NCBI GenBank assembly: GCA_025361735.1
Contig: JANYKD010000226.1
Span: 1-38,275, forward strand
From: Phycisphaerales bacterium
GTDB lineage: Bacteria > Planctomycetota > Phycisphaerae > Tepidisphaerales > Tepidisphaeraceae
Length of the DNA: 38,275 bases
Direction of reading: 5' to 3'
Within the stretch, counting starts at the first letter, position 1; the number at the start of each line of letters is the position of its first letter. Of the stretch, positions 9,105-15,599 are shown one piece after another. The notes under the pieces were generated by a model that made no database searches, had not been told where the DNA came from, and was given only the letters and a program-made list of their open reading frames with translations. A program made the translations under genes and the position numbers.

Positions 9105-9656
9105 ATGGCCATACAAGAATACGGCATTACGGTTCCCGGCAAGCCAAGCCAAACCTCCATTGTGAGACGTAAGGAACAGGGTTTGGTAGCAGGCGCGAAC
9201 GAACCGGCACCCATCCGGACCCGCTCGCTGTCGATCCTGGCCCGGGTAGCAGACAGCATTATTGTTTATGACCCGAAACCGCTGAGTGAGCCGCGTGTAG
9301 ACCCCGATTTGCTCACACTCCCGACGATCCCACGCGTGCTGGAGGTGTTTCGTTACAACGCGGTGTGTCTTGAGTTTGCATTGGGGCGCAGCGGATGGCT
9401 CAGGGGATGGGCGCTTTCCAGCCTCCGCATACTGTTCTTCTCGGTCCTGCCCCTCAGCGCGGCGGTCCTGGTCATGTTGATGTTGGTGCCGATCTTTGGC
9501 TCGCTGGCTGCGATTTTCGAGAGCATCACCAGTTCGGCAAAGAGTGTGTTCTTCACCATGTGCTGGTTGGCCGGCATCCTCGTATTCGTGCCGATTGTGC
9601 TTGGCCTTCTTGGGATCATACGTAAGCACCTGAATCGCGCCGGTAGGTCGTACTGA
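9105..9656 (+). CDS. Small two-TM membrane protein, unknown
   Basis: The product has 183 residues from the ATG at 9105, which has GAGG 7 bases upstream. An in-frame ATG at 9066 overlaps the previous stop (ATGA) and would add 13 residues, but has no binding site. The N-terminal 100 residues are soluble and polar. Two strongly hydrophobic helices follow, around LFFSVLPLSAAVLVMLMLV and FFTMCWLAGILVFVPIVL, with a short basic tail. No recognised family. It is likely co-expressed with the preceding membrane protein as part of the element's plus-strand transfer/maintenance genes. Confidence 0.65.
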   Translation: MAIQEYGITVPGKPSQTSIVRRKEQGLVAGANEPAPIRTRSLSILARVADSIIVYDPKPLSEPRVDPDLLTLPTIPRVLEVFRYNAVCLEFALGRSGWLRGWALSSLRILFFSVLPLSAAVLVMLMLVPIFGSLAAIFESITSSAKSVFFTMCWLAGILVFVPIVLGLLGIIRKHLNRAGRSY

Positions 9657-9700
9657 GCCTACGACATCGCAACGACGACGCCTCTTTATAGGTCGAGCGT

Positions 9701-9734
9701 GGCACCTGACACCCCGTGTAAAGCGGGACGTGCC
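9701..9734. repeat. Nested stem-loop in the parB leader
   Basis: GGCAC at 9701-9705 pairs with GTGCC at 9730-9734 and encloses CCCG at 9713-9716 paired with CGGG at 9724-9727. It lies in the 234-base gap before parB. It could be an operator, a partition-type site or an mRNA structure; the sequence alone does not decide. Confidence 0.35.
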
Positions 9735-9890
9735 GCCCATGTTGCACCACGCCCGCCAGACCAGCGTCACAGTCGCAGTCCTGAATGGCCCTTAGCAGTT
9801 CAATCACCGTGGTGCCGCCGGTGCTGCTTATGTTGGCGGATTAGTCTTGAAGACCTTCGGGTTTTAGCTGTGAACAAAGGAGAGACAGTC

Positions 9891-10676
9891 ATGCTTACAA
9901 AACCGCTATCGTGGTTCAAGCCCAATCCGGCCCAACCACGTAAGGCAACTGACGAGAAAGCGTTACGTGCCCTGGGCGAGTCCATGAAGTCCGATGGGCA
10001 ATTCCAGCCCGTGGGAGCAAGGCCAGATGGAACCCTTCTATGGGGGACAAGTCGTCATCAGGCGGCGGGCCTGGTGGGACTGGAGTCGCTCAACGTCGTT
10101 GTGATCGACAGGTCGTTGTCAGACTCGGACACTCGACTCATCTCTCTTTCTGAAAACTTGCACAGAACCGATCTATCCGATCCCGAGGTCTACCTGGGTG
10201 TGAAGGCTCTGGCCACCCTCAACCCGATCTGGCTCAAGAAAGACCTGGCGGCTCATCTGCACAAAGACGCCAGTTGGGTCACGCGAATTCTCGCCATTGA
10301 TGATCTTATCCCGGCGGCCCGAGAGGCATTCCTGGGAGGGGCGTTCGGTCTGTCGGTCGCTTACGAGATCAGCAAGGCGTCGGCGGAGGAACAACATGCA
10401 CTCCTTGCCGCCAAGCTCTCCGGGGCTTCACGCGATGAGATCGGGCGTCAGGGACGGAAACAGCGTAAGGGAACTCCGACGGTTCGCGTGGGCCGGATCA
10501 AGTGCCCTCTGCCCTCCGGAGCCGTCGTCCAGGTGAGCGGGCAGGCGATCAGCCTTGACGACATGATTGATGTGCTCGTCGAGCTGCTCAAGGCCGCGAA
10601 AAAGGCCAGCGATGAGCACTGGGATGCCAAGACCTTTGAACGGGTCTGCAAGGACAAGGCAAAGGTGAAGCCATGA
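9891..10676 (+). CDS. ParB-family DNA-binding protein (orphan, no ParA seen)
   Basis: The product has 261 residues from the ATG at 9891, with AAAGGAGA 7 bases upstream; the longer in-frame extension to 9699 has no binding site. The N-terminus carries the ParB/Srx signature: SWFKPNPAQPRK, then GQFQPVGARPDGTLLWGTSRHQAAG-type strands, the helix with RLISLSENLHRTDLS, and a helix-turn-helix around WLKKDLAAHLHKDASWVTRI. ParB proteins bind parS-like centromere sites and, as CTP-dependent clamps, spread along DNA; KorB-type relatives act as repressors. No parA is visible in the window, so segregation or transfer-gene regulation are both possible. The C-terminal 100 residues diverge from chromosomal ParB. 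The stop overlaps the start of the coupling-protein gene by four bases (ATGA). Confidence 0.85.
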   Translation: MLTKPLSWFKPNPAQPRKATDEKALRALGESMKSDGQFQPVGARPDGTLLWGTSRHQAAGLVGLESLNVVVIDRSLSDSDTRLISLSENLHRTDLSDPEVYLGVKALATLNPIWLKKDLAAHLHKDASWVTRILAIDDLIPAAREAFLGGAFGLSVAYEISKASAEEQHALLAAKLSGASRDEIGRQGRKQRKGTPTVRVGRIKCPLPSGAVVQVSGQAISLDDMIDVLVELLKAAKKASDEHWDAKTFERVCKDKAKVKP

Positions 10677-11746
10677 TCTCCAGAATCCTGCTTATCGCCA
10701 GCGTGGTCGTGGCCGTGGGTTGCCTGTTCCTGATCTTTGGCTGGTGGATTCTGTTGCTGGCCATTCCGCTCTTCAAGCGGAATTACAGGCAGTACACGGC
10801 CTTTGGAACAGCGAGGTGGGCTGATGAATCAGATCTTAACCTCAACGCCAAAGGGCTGAATATCGGTAGACTTTCAGTGCCTCGGCGCTCATTCTGGGCG
10901 ATATTCAATCCACGGGTCAAGTCCATGGATGCCTGTAACGCCTTCTGGGGTCGGCGCGAAAGCCCGCTGGTAAGGCTGCCCAACCTGATTCACACCGCCC
11001 TCTTCATGCCCACCGGAACTGGCAAGGGAGCCTCATTCGGGATTCCCCACGCGCTGACCTGTGAGGAAAACGCAGTATATGTGGACCTGAACGGAGAGAT
11101 TGCCAAGGCGGCGGCGCAACCCCGGCGGAAGATGGGGCAACGAGTAGTGGCGCTAGACCCATTTCATGCCTGGACCGATGCCCCTGATACACTGAACCCG
11201 CTGGATTTGATAGACGCCGATTCCCCTCTTGCACTTGAAGATTGCCGCGCCCTGGGAGAAGCTCTGGTCGTCAGGACCGGGCAAGAACGGGAGCCACACT
11301 GGTGCGATGCGGCAGAAATTGTCTTCGCGGCGGTACTGGCGTTTCTGGTCAAGCACGCTCCGCCACACGACCGCTCGCTCCAGACTCTGCGAGGAATAAC
11401 CGCCAATCCTGAAGAACTGGAGGCGGCCATTGTGGTTATGCGGCAATCTCCGGCATTTGACGGGATGCTGGCCAGGATGGGCGACAGTCTGACACATTTC
11501 AAGGACAAGGAGCTCGGGAGTGTGATGACCACCTGTGGACGATTCTTGAGCTTCCTCGATACCCCGGCGGTAGCCAAAAGCACCACCACCAGCAGTTTCG
11601 ATCCTAAAGAGCTGCTAACGGGCAAGATGTCAATATTCCTCATTGTCCCCGCGGAATATCTGCGGGTGGAAGTCCCCCTCATCCGCGTGTGGCTCTCGAC
11701 GCTCATGCTCGCTGTAGTAAAAGGAGGAGTGCAGAAATGCGACTGA
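10673..11746 (+). CDS. VirD4/TraG coupling protein, N-terminal part (Walker A half)
   Basis: The product has 357 residues, starting at the ATG that overlaps the parB stop. The N-terminus has a long hydrophobic stretch (about residues 3-36), as in membrane-anchored T4 coupling proteins. It continues with FGTARWADESDL, typical of the family, then Walker A PTGTGKG at 113-119 (Lys118) and VYVDLNGEIAKAAA. The known family continues to a Walker B aspartate/glutamate and a C-terminal ATPase half. Here the frame ends after LMLAVVKGGVQKCD, and the remainder is in the -1 frame starting at 11737. Coupling proteins bring the relaxase-DNA complex to the secretion channel as hexamers. Either two polypeptides assemble, or the break is a mutation, sequence error or frameshift. 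Confidence 0.85.
   Translation: MISRILLIASVVVAVGCLFLIFGWWILLLAIPLFKRNYRQYTAFGTARWADESDLNLNAKGLNIGRLSVPRRSFWAIFNPRVKSMDACNAFWGRRESPLVRLPNLIHTALFMPTGTGKGASFGIPHALTCEENAVYVDLNGEIAKAAAQPRRKMGQRVVALDPFHAWTDAPDTLNPLDLIDADSPLALEDCRALGEALVVRTGQEREPHWCDAAEIVFAAVLAFLVKHAPPHDRSLQTLRGITANPEELEAAIVVMRQSPAFDGMLARMGDSLTHFKDKELGSVMTTCGRFLSFLDTPAVAKSTTTSSFDPKELLTGKMSIFLIVPAEYLRVEVPLIRVWLSTLMLAVVKGGVQKCD
11721..11739 (+). promoter_or_regulatory. Strong internal ribosome binding site for the second VirD4 half
   Basis: AAGGAGG at 11721-11727 lies 9 bases before the ATG at 11737-11739, still inside the first VirD4 frame. This supports translation of the C-terminal half as a separate, coupled polypeptide. The same motif could alternatively stimulate a -1 slip at the following AAA. 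Confidence 0.6.
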
Positions 11747-12342
11747 CACACTTCGTTATCGATGAAGCCGGAAGTTTAGGGCATCTCAATTGCCTGGATG
11801 ATGCCATCGACAAATACAGAAAATTCGGCGTGCGCCTTCTCTTGATGTACCAATCGCAGGGGCAATTGAAGAAGTGCTGGCCGGACGGAGGCGACCAAAC
11901 ACTGCTGTCAAACATAACCAGCGTGTACGCCGCCGTGAACGACCTGCAAACGGCTGAGTACGTCAGCGCACGCTTGGGCGAAGGCACGGTCATCGTTGAA
12001 TCCGGCGGGACGAGCAGCGGCAGGTCGCGGCAGACACCGGAAAACGGAAGTCAAGGGAGTACGTCCTACTCCGTGAATTCAAACACGAACTGGCAGCAGC
12101 ACGGACAGAAGCTCTTGCGACCGGAGCAGGTGCTTGCACTTGATGAAAGAACTGCCATCACGTTCACCCCCGGCCTTCCTCCCATCTGGACCACGCTGGA
12201 AAGGTATTATGAAACACGCAAACAACGTTGGAAGTGGCTGGCGCACGCGAAGATGTTCTTCATGTGCCTGGTGCTGTTCGTGATGACGGTGGTTATGGCA
12301 ATGGGTCTGCTGGGAATGAACATCCATCAACTTATGAGGTGA
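11737..12342 (+). CDS. VirD4/TraG coupling protein, C-terminal part (Walker B half)
   Basis: The product has 201 residues, beginning MRLTHFVIDEAGSLGHL, which is the Walker B segment of the T4 coupling protein family (Asp9, Glu10). It continues with RLLLMYQSQGQL (the glutamine-containing sensor-like motif), LLSNITSVYAAVNDLQTAEY and LLRPEQVLALDERTAI, the standard C-terminal elements of TraG. It overlaps the upstream half by ten bases in the -1 frame. Unusually, it ends in a hydrophobic helix (about residues 172-196, MFFMCLVLFVMTVVMAMGLLG). The ATPase can only be complete if this chain joins the Walker A half, either as a complex or through frameshifting. The stop lies two bases before the start of the next small gene. 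Confidence 0.8.
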   Translation: MRLTHFVIDEAGSLGHLNCLDDAIDKYRKFGVRLLLMYQSQGQLKKCWPDGGDQTLLSNITSVYAAVNDLQTAEYVSARLGEGTVIVESGGTSSGRSRQTPENGSQGSTSYSVNSNTNWQQHGQKLLRPEQVLALDERTAITFTPGLPPIWTTLERYYETRKQRWKWLAHAKMFFMCLVLFVMTVVMAMGLLGMNIHQLMR

Positions 12343-12344
12343 CT

Positions 12345-12557
12345 ATGAGACAATGGTTGAAAACGCTGGCGCGTGAGGCTGCTCACCAGATGGGCAGCGA
12401 ATTGAAGCAAATGGCAGCGCACGGCTCCCACGAGCTGGCGGCAACTATCTTCACCGGCTCTGCCTTCGTCATGTACCCGCGCGGGTCGCACGATGATCCG
12501 AGTGTCGATCATGGACCCCCGCAACAAACTCAAAATGAGCAAGGCCGGGAGATGTGA
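12345..12557 (+). CDS. Small unknown protein (70 aa) in the coupling-protein operon
   Basis: The ATG at 12345 follows GAGGTGA, and the VirD4 stop lies just two bases upstream, so translational coupling is likely. The product begins with an amphipathic helix (RQWLKTLAREAAHQMGSEL), continues with alanine/histidine-rich sequence and ends in a polar proline/glutamine tail. No known domain, signal peptide or clear membrane helix is visible. Confidence 0.5.
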   Translation: MRQWLKTLAREAAHQMGSELKQMAAHGSHELAATIFTGSAFVMYPRGSHDDPSVDHGPPQQTQNEQGREM

Positions 12558-12640
12558 TGGCCGGGAACGCCCAAGAGTCGGGTTGCTTCGATTGCCGAGA
12601 GATATTCTTACCTCTGTTCTTGTTTTAGGAGAGTGCCACT

Positions 12641-12973
12641 ATGACTACATTCTACTTTAGGCTGATTGGGATCGAAGATGCGCTGTGGAAGATGATCTGC
12701 GGAGCATATCGGCTGATAATCAAACAGCTCCCGGCCTGGGTATACCATGTTCTCTTCGTATCCATTGGACCCGTGACCATCCGCCTGCTCAGCGTGTTTA
12801 GCCTGACGTGCATCTGGCTGATGATTGTGGCAGGTCCATTTGCATTAGGGCGCATCGTCCATCTGCCTTCCTGGTGGAGTTACGGTTCGATGTTATGGGC
12901 GCTACTGGCGATTGCTGGATCAATATTGGGGCTAAAGCACGTCGCTACAACGCGAAAGGCAAGTCTTTTGTGA
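12641..12973 (+). CDS. Small membrane protein (110 aa)
   Basis: The ATG at 12641 has AGGAG 9 bases upstream. After an amphipathic N-terminus the sequence has two or three hydrophobic helices, around WVYHVLFVSIGPVTIRLLSV, LTCIWLMIVAGPFALG and GSMLWALLAIAGSILGL, followed by a basic tail. No family is recognised. It is the last membrane protein before the regulatory end of the element. Its stop overlaps a possible GTG start (12970) of the next gene. Confidence 0.6.
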   Translation: MTTFYFRLIGIEDALWKMICGAYRLIIKQLPAWVYHVLFVSIGPVTIRLLSVFSLTCIWLMIVAGPFALGRIVHLPSWWSYGSMLWALLAIAGSILGLKHVATTRKASLL

Positions 12974-12987
12974 CTGGACAAACGGCG

Positions 12988-13257
12988 ATGACTCTTGACG
13001 AACGCCTGGAGAAGATCGAAGCCCTGCTGGCGGTCCTGGTGGACCGCCAGCAGGTGAGGGAGTTCTACGAGGTCGAGGAATTCGCCCGGCTCGTAAGACG
13101 CGACGCGTTTACCGTGCGCGAGTGGGCGAGGCATGGCCGCATCCGGGCGGAGAAGAAGCTGTCCGGACGTGGTGCCCACGCCCAATGGGTTGTCAGTCAC
13201 AATGAGTTCCTGCGGTATCAACGCGAAGGGCTGATACCCCTTCGACAGATTGCGTGA
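12988..13257 (+). CDS. Small helix-turn-helix protein (MerR/excisionase-like)
   Basis: The product has 89 residues from the ATG at 12988; a GTG at 12970 overlapping the previous stop is an alternative start adding six residues. The N-terminus is a short predicted coiled coil (DERLEKIEALLAVLVD). It is followed by YEVEEFARLVRRDAFTVREW, the usual beginning of a winged helix-turn-helix of the HTH_17/excisionase type, where a residue pair after REWARHGRIRA recognises DNA. Such proteins regulate or direct excision of integrative elements. It immediately precedes a second protein of this type, overlapping by a GTGA junction. Confidence 0.7.
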   Translation: MTLDERLEKIEALLAVLVDRQQVREFYEVEEFARLVRRDAFTVREWARHGRIRAEKKLSGRGAHAQWVVSHNEFLRYQREGLIPLRQIA

Positions 13258-13505
13258 GAAAGATGCCGGGGTCTCGCGGGTGCATCATGACGATGGACCG
13301 GACACCGAAAGAAAAAGCTGCCCCCTATGTATCGCCGAAAGAATTGGCGATGCGTTGGTGCTGTTCTCGGTCGAGTGTGGATCGGATCGCCCGGCGTGCT
13401 GGCCTGACGCGCCTTTGCCTGGGCGAGGGTCGCAACGGAATGGTTCGGTACGTCAGAAAGGAGGTGGAAGACTATGAAGCAAAACGTTGTGCGGTCATGA
13501 ACTGA
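13254..13505 (+). CDS. Excisionase-like helix-turn-helix protein
   Basis: The product has 83 residues if read from the GTG at 13254 that overlaps the previous stop. ATG 13263 and ATG 13287 are alternatives, none with a strong binding site. The body reads YVSPKELAMRWCCSRSSVDR, IARRAGLTR and RYVRKEVEDYEAKR: a helix-turn-helix with wing, as in Xis and AlpA-type recombination directionality factors. The position next to the terminator and the convergent integrase supports an excision role. It is the last gene of the plus-strand series. Confidence 0.65.
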   Translation: MRKMPGSRGCIMTMDRTPKEKAAPYVSPKELAMRWCCSRSSVDRIARRAGLTRLCLGEGRNGMVRYVRKEVEDYEAKRCAVMN

Positions 13506-13534
13506 CCCACCCGTGATCACAAGTAAAGCGAGCA

Positions 13535-13580
13535 ACCGCCCCGGTACTGCAAGTCCGCCGGGGCGGTCCTTTTTGTTTTA
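13535..13580 (+). terminator. Rho-independent terminator between xis-like gene and integrase
   Basis: ACCGCCCCGG (13535-13544) pairs perfectly with CCGGGGCGGT (13558-13567), loop 13 bases, followed by CCTTTTTGTTTT. It ends the plus-strand gene series 30 bases after the excisionase-like gene. Confidence 0.9.
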
Positions 13581-13588
13581 TATCCGGT

Positions 13589-14794
13589 CTATCCAGCCAG
13601 GGTCGCGACCGCTGGAGCTTCCTGTCGCATTGCCGGAAACTCCACACAGTCGCCCAGCGCTTCGGGAATCAGGGCCGCGTAATGCCGTTGGCATATCGCG
13701 GGCGAATTGCCCATGAACGTCGCGATCTTGTAGAGTGACTCGCCGCGCATGGCGAGTTGGCTGCCGAAGGTGTGGCGGAAGGTCAGGTTGGTCCACCATT
13801 CCGGCAACTTCTTCTCGCGGTTGGCGGTGCGCAGATGGGACGAGAAATTGTCCGGCTCCCAGCGCTGGCCCTCGGGCGAACGGAAGAACCACGGCCCCTT
13901 GCCGCTCCTGAGCCGCTGCTTGTCCAGATAGGGCCGCAGGCTGCTGCTGATCGGGACGACACGGTTGACCTTGGTCTTGGGCTGCCAAGCCTCGCCGTTA
14001 ATTTCTTTGGCCCGGACGCGAATCAGGCCGTGGCCCTTGGCGTTCCAGTCGATGTCTTCCTGGGTCAACCAGAGCAATTCCTCGCGGCGCAGGCCCGCGT
14101 AGATCAGCGTGGCGACCATCGCCTGAAGCTGGGTGTCGTCGGCCAGGGCGGCAAGCTGCTGGTCAATCTGCTCCAGGGTCAGGAAGCGGATCACCGGGGC
14201 GGATTCGCGGTACTTTTCCACGGCGGCGGCGGGGTTCTTGTCGCTGGGCATCCGAATGCCTTGCTGCGTCATCGCCCAGTTGAACAGCCGGGTGAGGATT
14301 TCGCGGTAGCGGTTGGCGGTCTTGGGGGCCAGTCCCCGGCTCTGCATCCGCGAGGCGACAAAGGTGGCGATGTCGGCGGTGGTGATGGCCTCGAAGCAAG
14401 TCGGCTCGATCACCGCCGCCTTGAAACGCCGGTCTTGTCCCGGCTTGGGCGGCCGTTTCTTGCAGTTGGGGTTCAGCTTGCGGCTGGTGATGCGCAGGGC
14501 CTCGCAGATGGGGCCAAAGACATCGCGGAGGTAATAAATGTCGGTCTGGGCGCTCTTGGGCGTCTTGACGGTGCGAATGTGCTGAACGTAAGCGGTCACG
14601 ACATCGACCAGCGGCGTGTTCGTGGGCAGCGGATTAAGTTCGCCGCGTGCCTCGGCGGAATCAAAACGCCGGAGCTTTTCCTTGGCGATTTGGAAATTGT
14701 CCGAAGCCTTGAGGCGCTTCTGTTTGCCGCCCCGGTAGAACTGGATGTACCAGACGGGGCCACCTTGGAATTCACGTTTGATAAGACTCGCCAC
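13589..14794 (-). CDS. Tyrosine recombinase (integrase) of the element
   Basis: The product has 401 residues from a GTG at 14794, with AGGAG 7 bases upstream on the minus strand. It has an N-terminal arm-binding-like start (VWYIQFYRGGKQKRLKA), a SAM-like core-binding domain (about 60-180) and a C-terminal catalytic domain. Catalytic residues seen are Arg236 in YAGLRREEL, Lys275 in KTKVNRVVPIS, Arg340 in LTFRHTF, and the nucleophile Tyr372 in RHYAAL. The box II histidine position (337) is leucine and the box III His/Trp position (363) is asparagine in MGNSPAICQRHY, so two of the six usual active-site positions are unusual. It faces the terminator at its 3' end, and its start is about 140 bases from tRNA-fMet. 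It probably integrates the element there. Confidence 0.9.
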   Translation of the reverse strand: MASLIKREFQGGPVWYIQFYRGGKQKRLKASDNFQIAKEKLRRFDSAEARGELNPLPTNTPLVDVVTAYVQHIRTVKTPKSAQTDIYYLRDVFGPICEALRITSRKLNPNCKKRPPKPGQDRRFKAAVIEPTCFEAITTADIATFVASRMQSRGLAPKTANRYREILTRLFNWAMTQQGIRMPSDKNPAAAVEKYRESAPVIRFLTLEQIDQQLAALADDTQLQAMVATLIYAGLRREELLWLTQEDIDWNAKGHGLIRVRAKEINGEAWQPKTKVNRVVPISSSLRPYLDKQRLRSGKGPWFFRSPEGQRWEPDNFSSHLRTANREKKLPEWWTNLTFRHTFGSQLAMRGESLYKIATFMGNSPAICQRHYAALIPEALGDCVEFPAMRQEAPAVATLAG

Positions 14795-14886
14795 GGGGTT
14801 CTCCTGGTTGGAGACCTTGGTTCTGGCAAGTCCTTTTCTTCGCCCGTAGTGTACGCGCTAGTGTACGTTTGGGGCAAATCGGGCCA

Positions 14887-14920
14887 TAAAAAAAGGACTC
14901 GCGTCAGCGCAAGTCCTTTT
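14887..14920 (-). terminator. Terminator downstream of tRNA-fMet
   Basis: On the minus strand GGACTTGCG pairs with CGCGAGTCC (one T-G pair, loop CTGA), followed by eight T. Stem arms are at 14895-14903 and 14908-14916. It lies 13 bases after the tRNA 3' end. The opposite strand also ends in TTTT, so it may work both ways. If integration occurred in the tRNA, this terminator lies inside the element. Confidence 0.85.
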
Positions 14921-14932
14921 CCTGCAAGCAAA

Positions 14933-15006
<74 letters not shown>

Positions 15007-15023
15007 ATCATGTTGAGTCCCAC

Positions 15024-15051
15024 AGTCTATCGTCAACCGCCCGCAGGTCAA
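15024..15051 (-). promoter_or_regulatory. Promoter of tRNA-fMet
   Basis: On the minus strand TTGACC (15046-15051) and TAGACT (15024-15029) are separated by 16 bases, about 18 bases before the tRNA 5' end. The same two hexamers recur at 36341-36367. Confidence 0.65.
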
Positions 15052-15059
15052 GCGGTGGA

Positions 15060-15230
15060 TCGCAAGAATGTCCCGATACCTCATCGGTCATCATCCCGTC
15101 ATCACGGGCGGCCGGCCGGGCACACGGTGTGTGCCCATCGTTCCCGCGAACCAAATGCCTGAGGACATCTCCGGCCGGGCGAATGCAGGGCGTTTGCGGT
15201 TGCCAAAGTCAGTGGGCACACATGCCACAG
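15060..15230. repeat. Hairpin-rich intergenic stretch with three GGGCACAC octamers
   Basis: Three consecutive hairpins: CCGAT/ATCGG (15073-15087), CCCGT/ACGGG (15095-15108) and GGGCACAC-GGT-GTGTGCCC (15118-15136). A third octamer copy is at 15214-15221, inside a 10-base inverted match (15128-15137 with 15213-15222). The 356-base gap 15007-15362 holds no gene I can support apart from the tRNA promoter and the promoter of the next gene. Confidence 0.6.
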
Positions 15231-15264
15231 GCGTTTCTTCGACGACGCTTTCTTGCACGATGAG

Positions 15265-15294
15265 TTGCATTTCACCGTGTGACTGCGATACTAT
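15265..15294 (+). promoter_or_regulatory. Promoter for the small ribbon-helix-helix-like gene
   Basis: TTGCAT (15265-15270) and TACTAT (15289-15294) with an 18-base spacer, about 65 bases before the start codon and downstream of the hairpin cluster. Confidence 0.45.
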
Positions 15295-15362
15295 GTCGTG
15301 TGTCAAGAACGTTCACTGACCTTGCATTCGACTGACTGACTGATAACAAACGAAAGGCTCCA

Positions 15363-15593
15363 ATGGCTTCACGTATCATCGTTCGTATCGAATTGACTCC
15401 CCCGGCGAAAAAGGCCCTGGAAGGGCTGACCGAAAAGGCCGGCATGACGCAGGTGGCGATGCTCTCCCGCCTGGTTGAGTGGCTCGCCCACCAGCCCAAT
15501 GCGGTGCAGGCCTCCGTGCTCGGCCAGTACTCGTCCGAGACCCAAGGCGACACGGCCAAGTTGATCGTCAAACAAATGGGCGGCGGTAAGTAA
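15363..15593 (+). CDS. Small ribbon-helix-helix-like protein (76 aa)
   Basis: The ATG at 15363 follows AAAGG. The product begins with a beta-strand-like ASRIIVRIELTPPAKKALEG, then two helices (LTEKAGMTQVAMLSRLVEWL) in the order strand-helix-helix expected of ribbon-helix-helix DNA-binding proteins. The C-terminal 30 residues are polar. The fold assignment is from pattern only. If right, it is likely a transcriptional regulator that may bind its own upstream region, which carries repeated GGGCACAC octamers. Its stop faces the convergent MBL-fold gene only seven bases away. Confidence 0.6.
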   Translation: MASRIIVRIELTPPAKKALEGLTEKAGMTQVAMLSRLVEWLAHQPNAVQASVLGQYSSETQGDTAKLIVKQMGGGK

Positions 15594-15599
15594 ACCCGC

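Larger units (their letters stand above)
1..14932. mobile_element. Integrative conjugative/mobilizable element, right part
   Basis: Seen: a MobF-type relaxase/helicase fragment, a VirD4/TraG coupling ATPase in two frames, ParB, a DUF932 protein, two small helix-turn-helix proteins and a tyrosine integrase lie together. All are on the plus strand except the integrase. The integrase abuts a tRNA-fMet gene whose 3' end points into this region. Known: integrative elements commonly use the 3' end of a tRNA gene as attachment site and carry int and xis at one end. Inferred: the element starts left of the window and ends at about 14933. No VirB/Tra secretion genes are visible, so it may be mobilizable only, or they may lie further left. 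The NACHT gene is likely cargo. Confidence 0.75.

Noticed and set aside
11710-11746. Classical X-XXY-YYZ slippery heptamer joining the two VirD4 frames
   Set aside because: No heptamer in the correct phase; only a single-codon slip at AAA is possible, so reinitiation from AAGGAGG is preferred.
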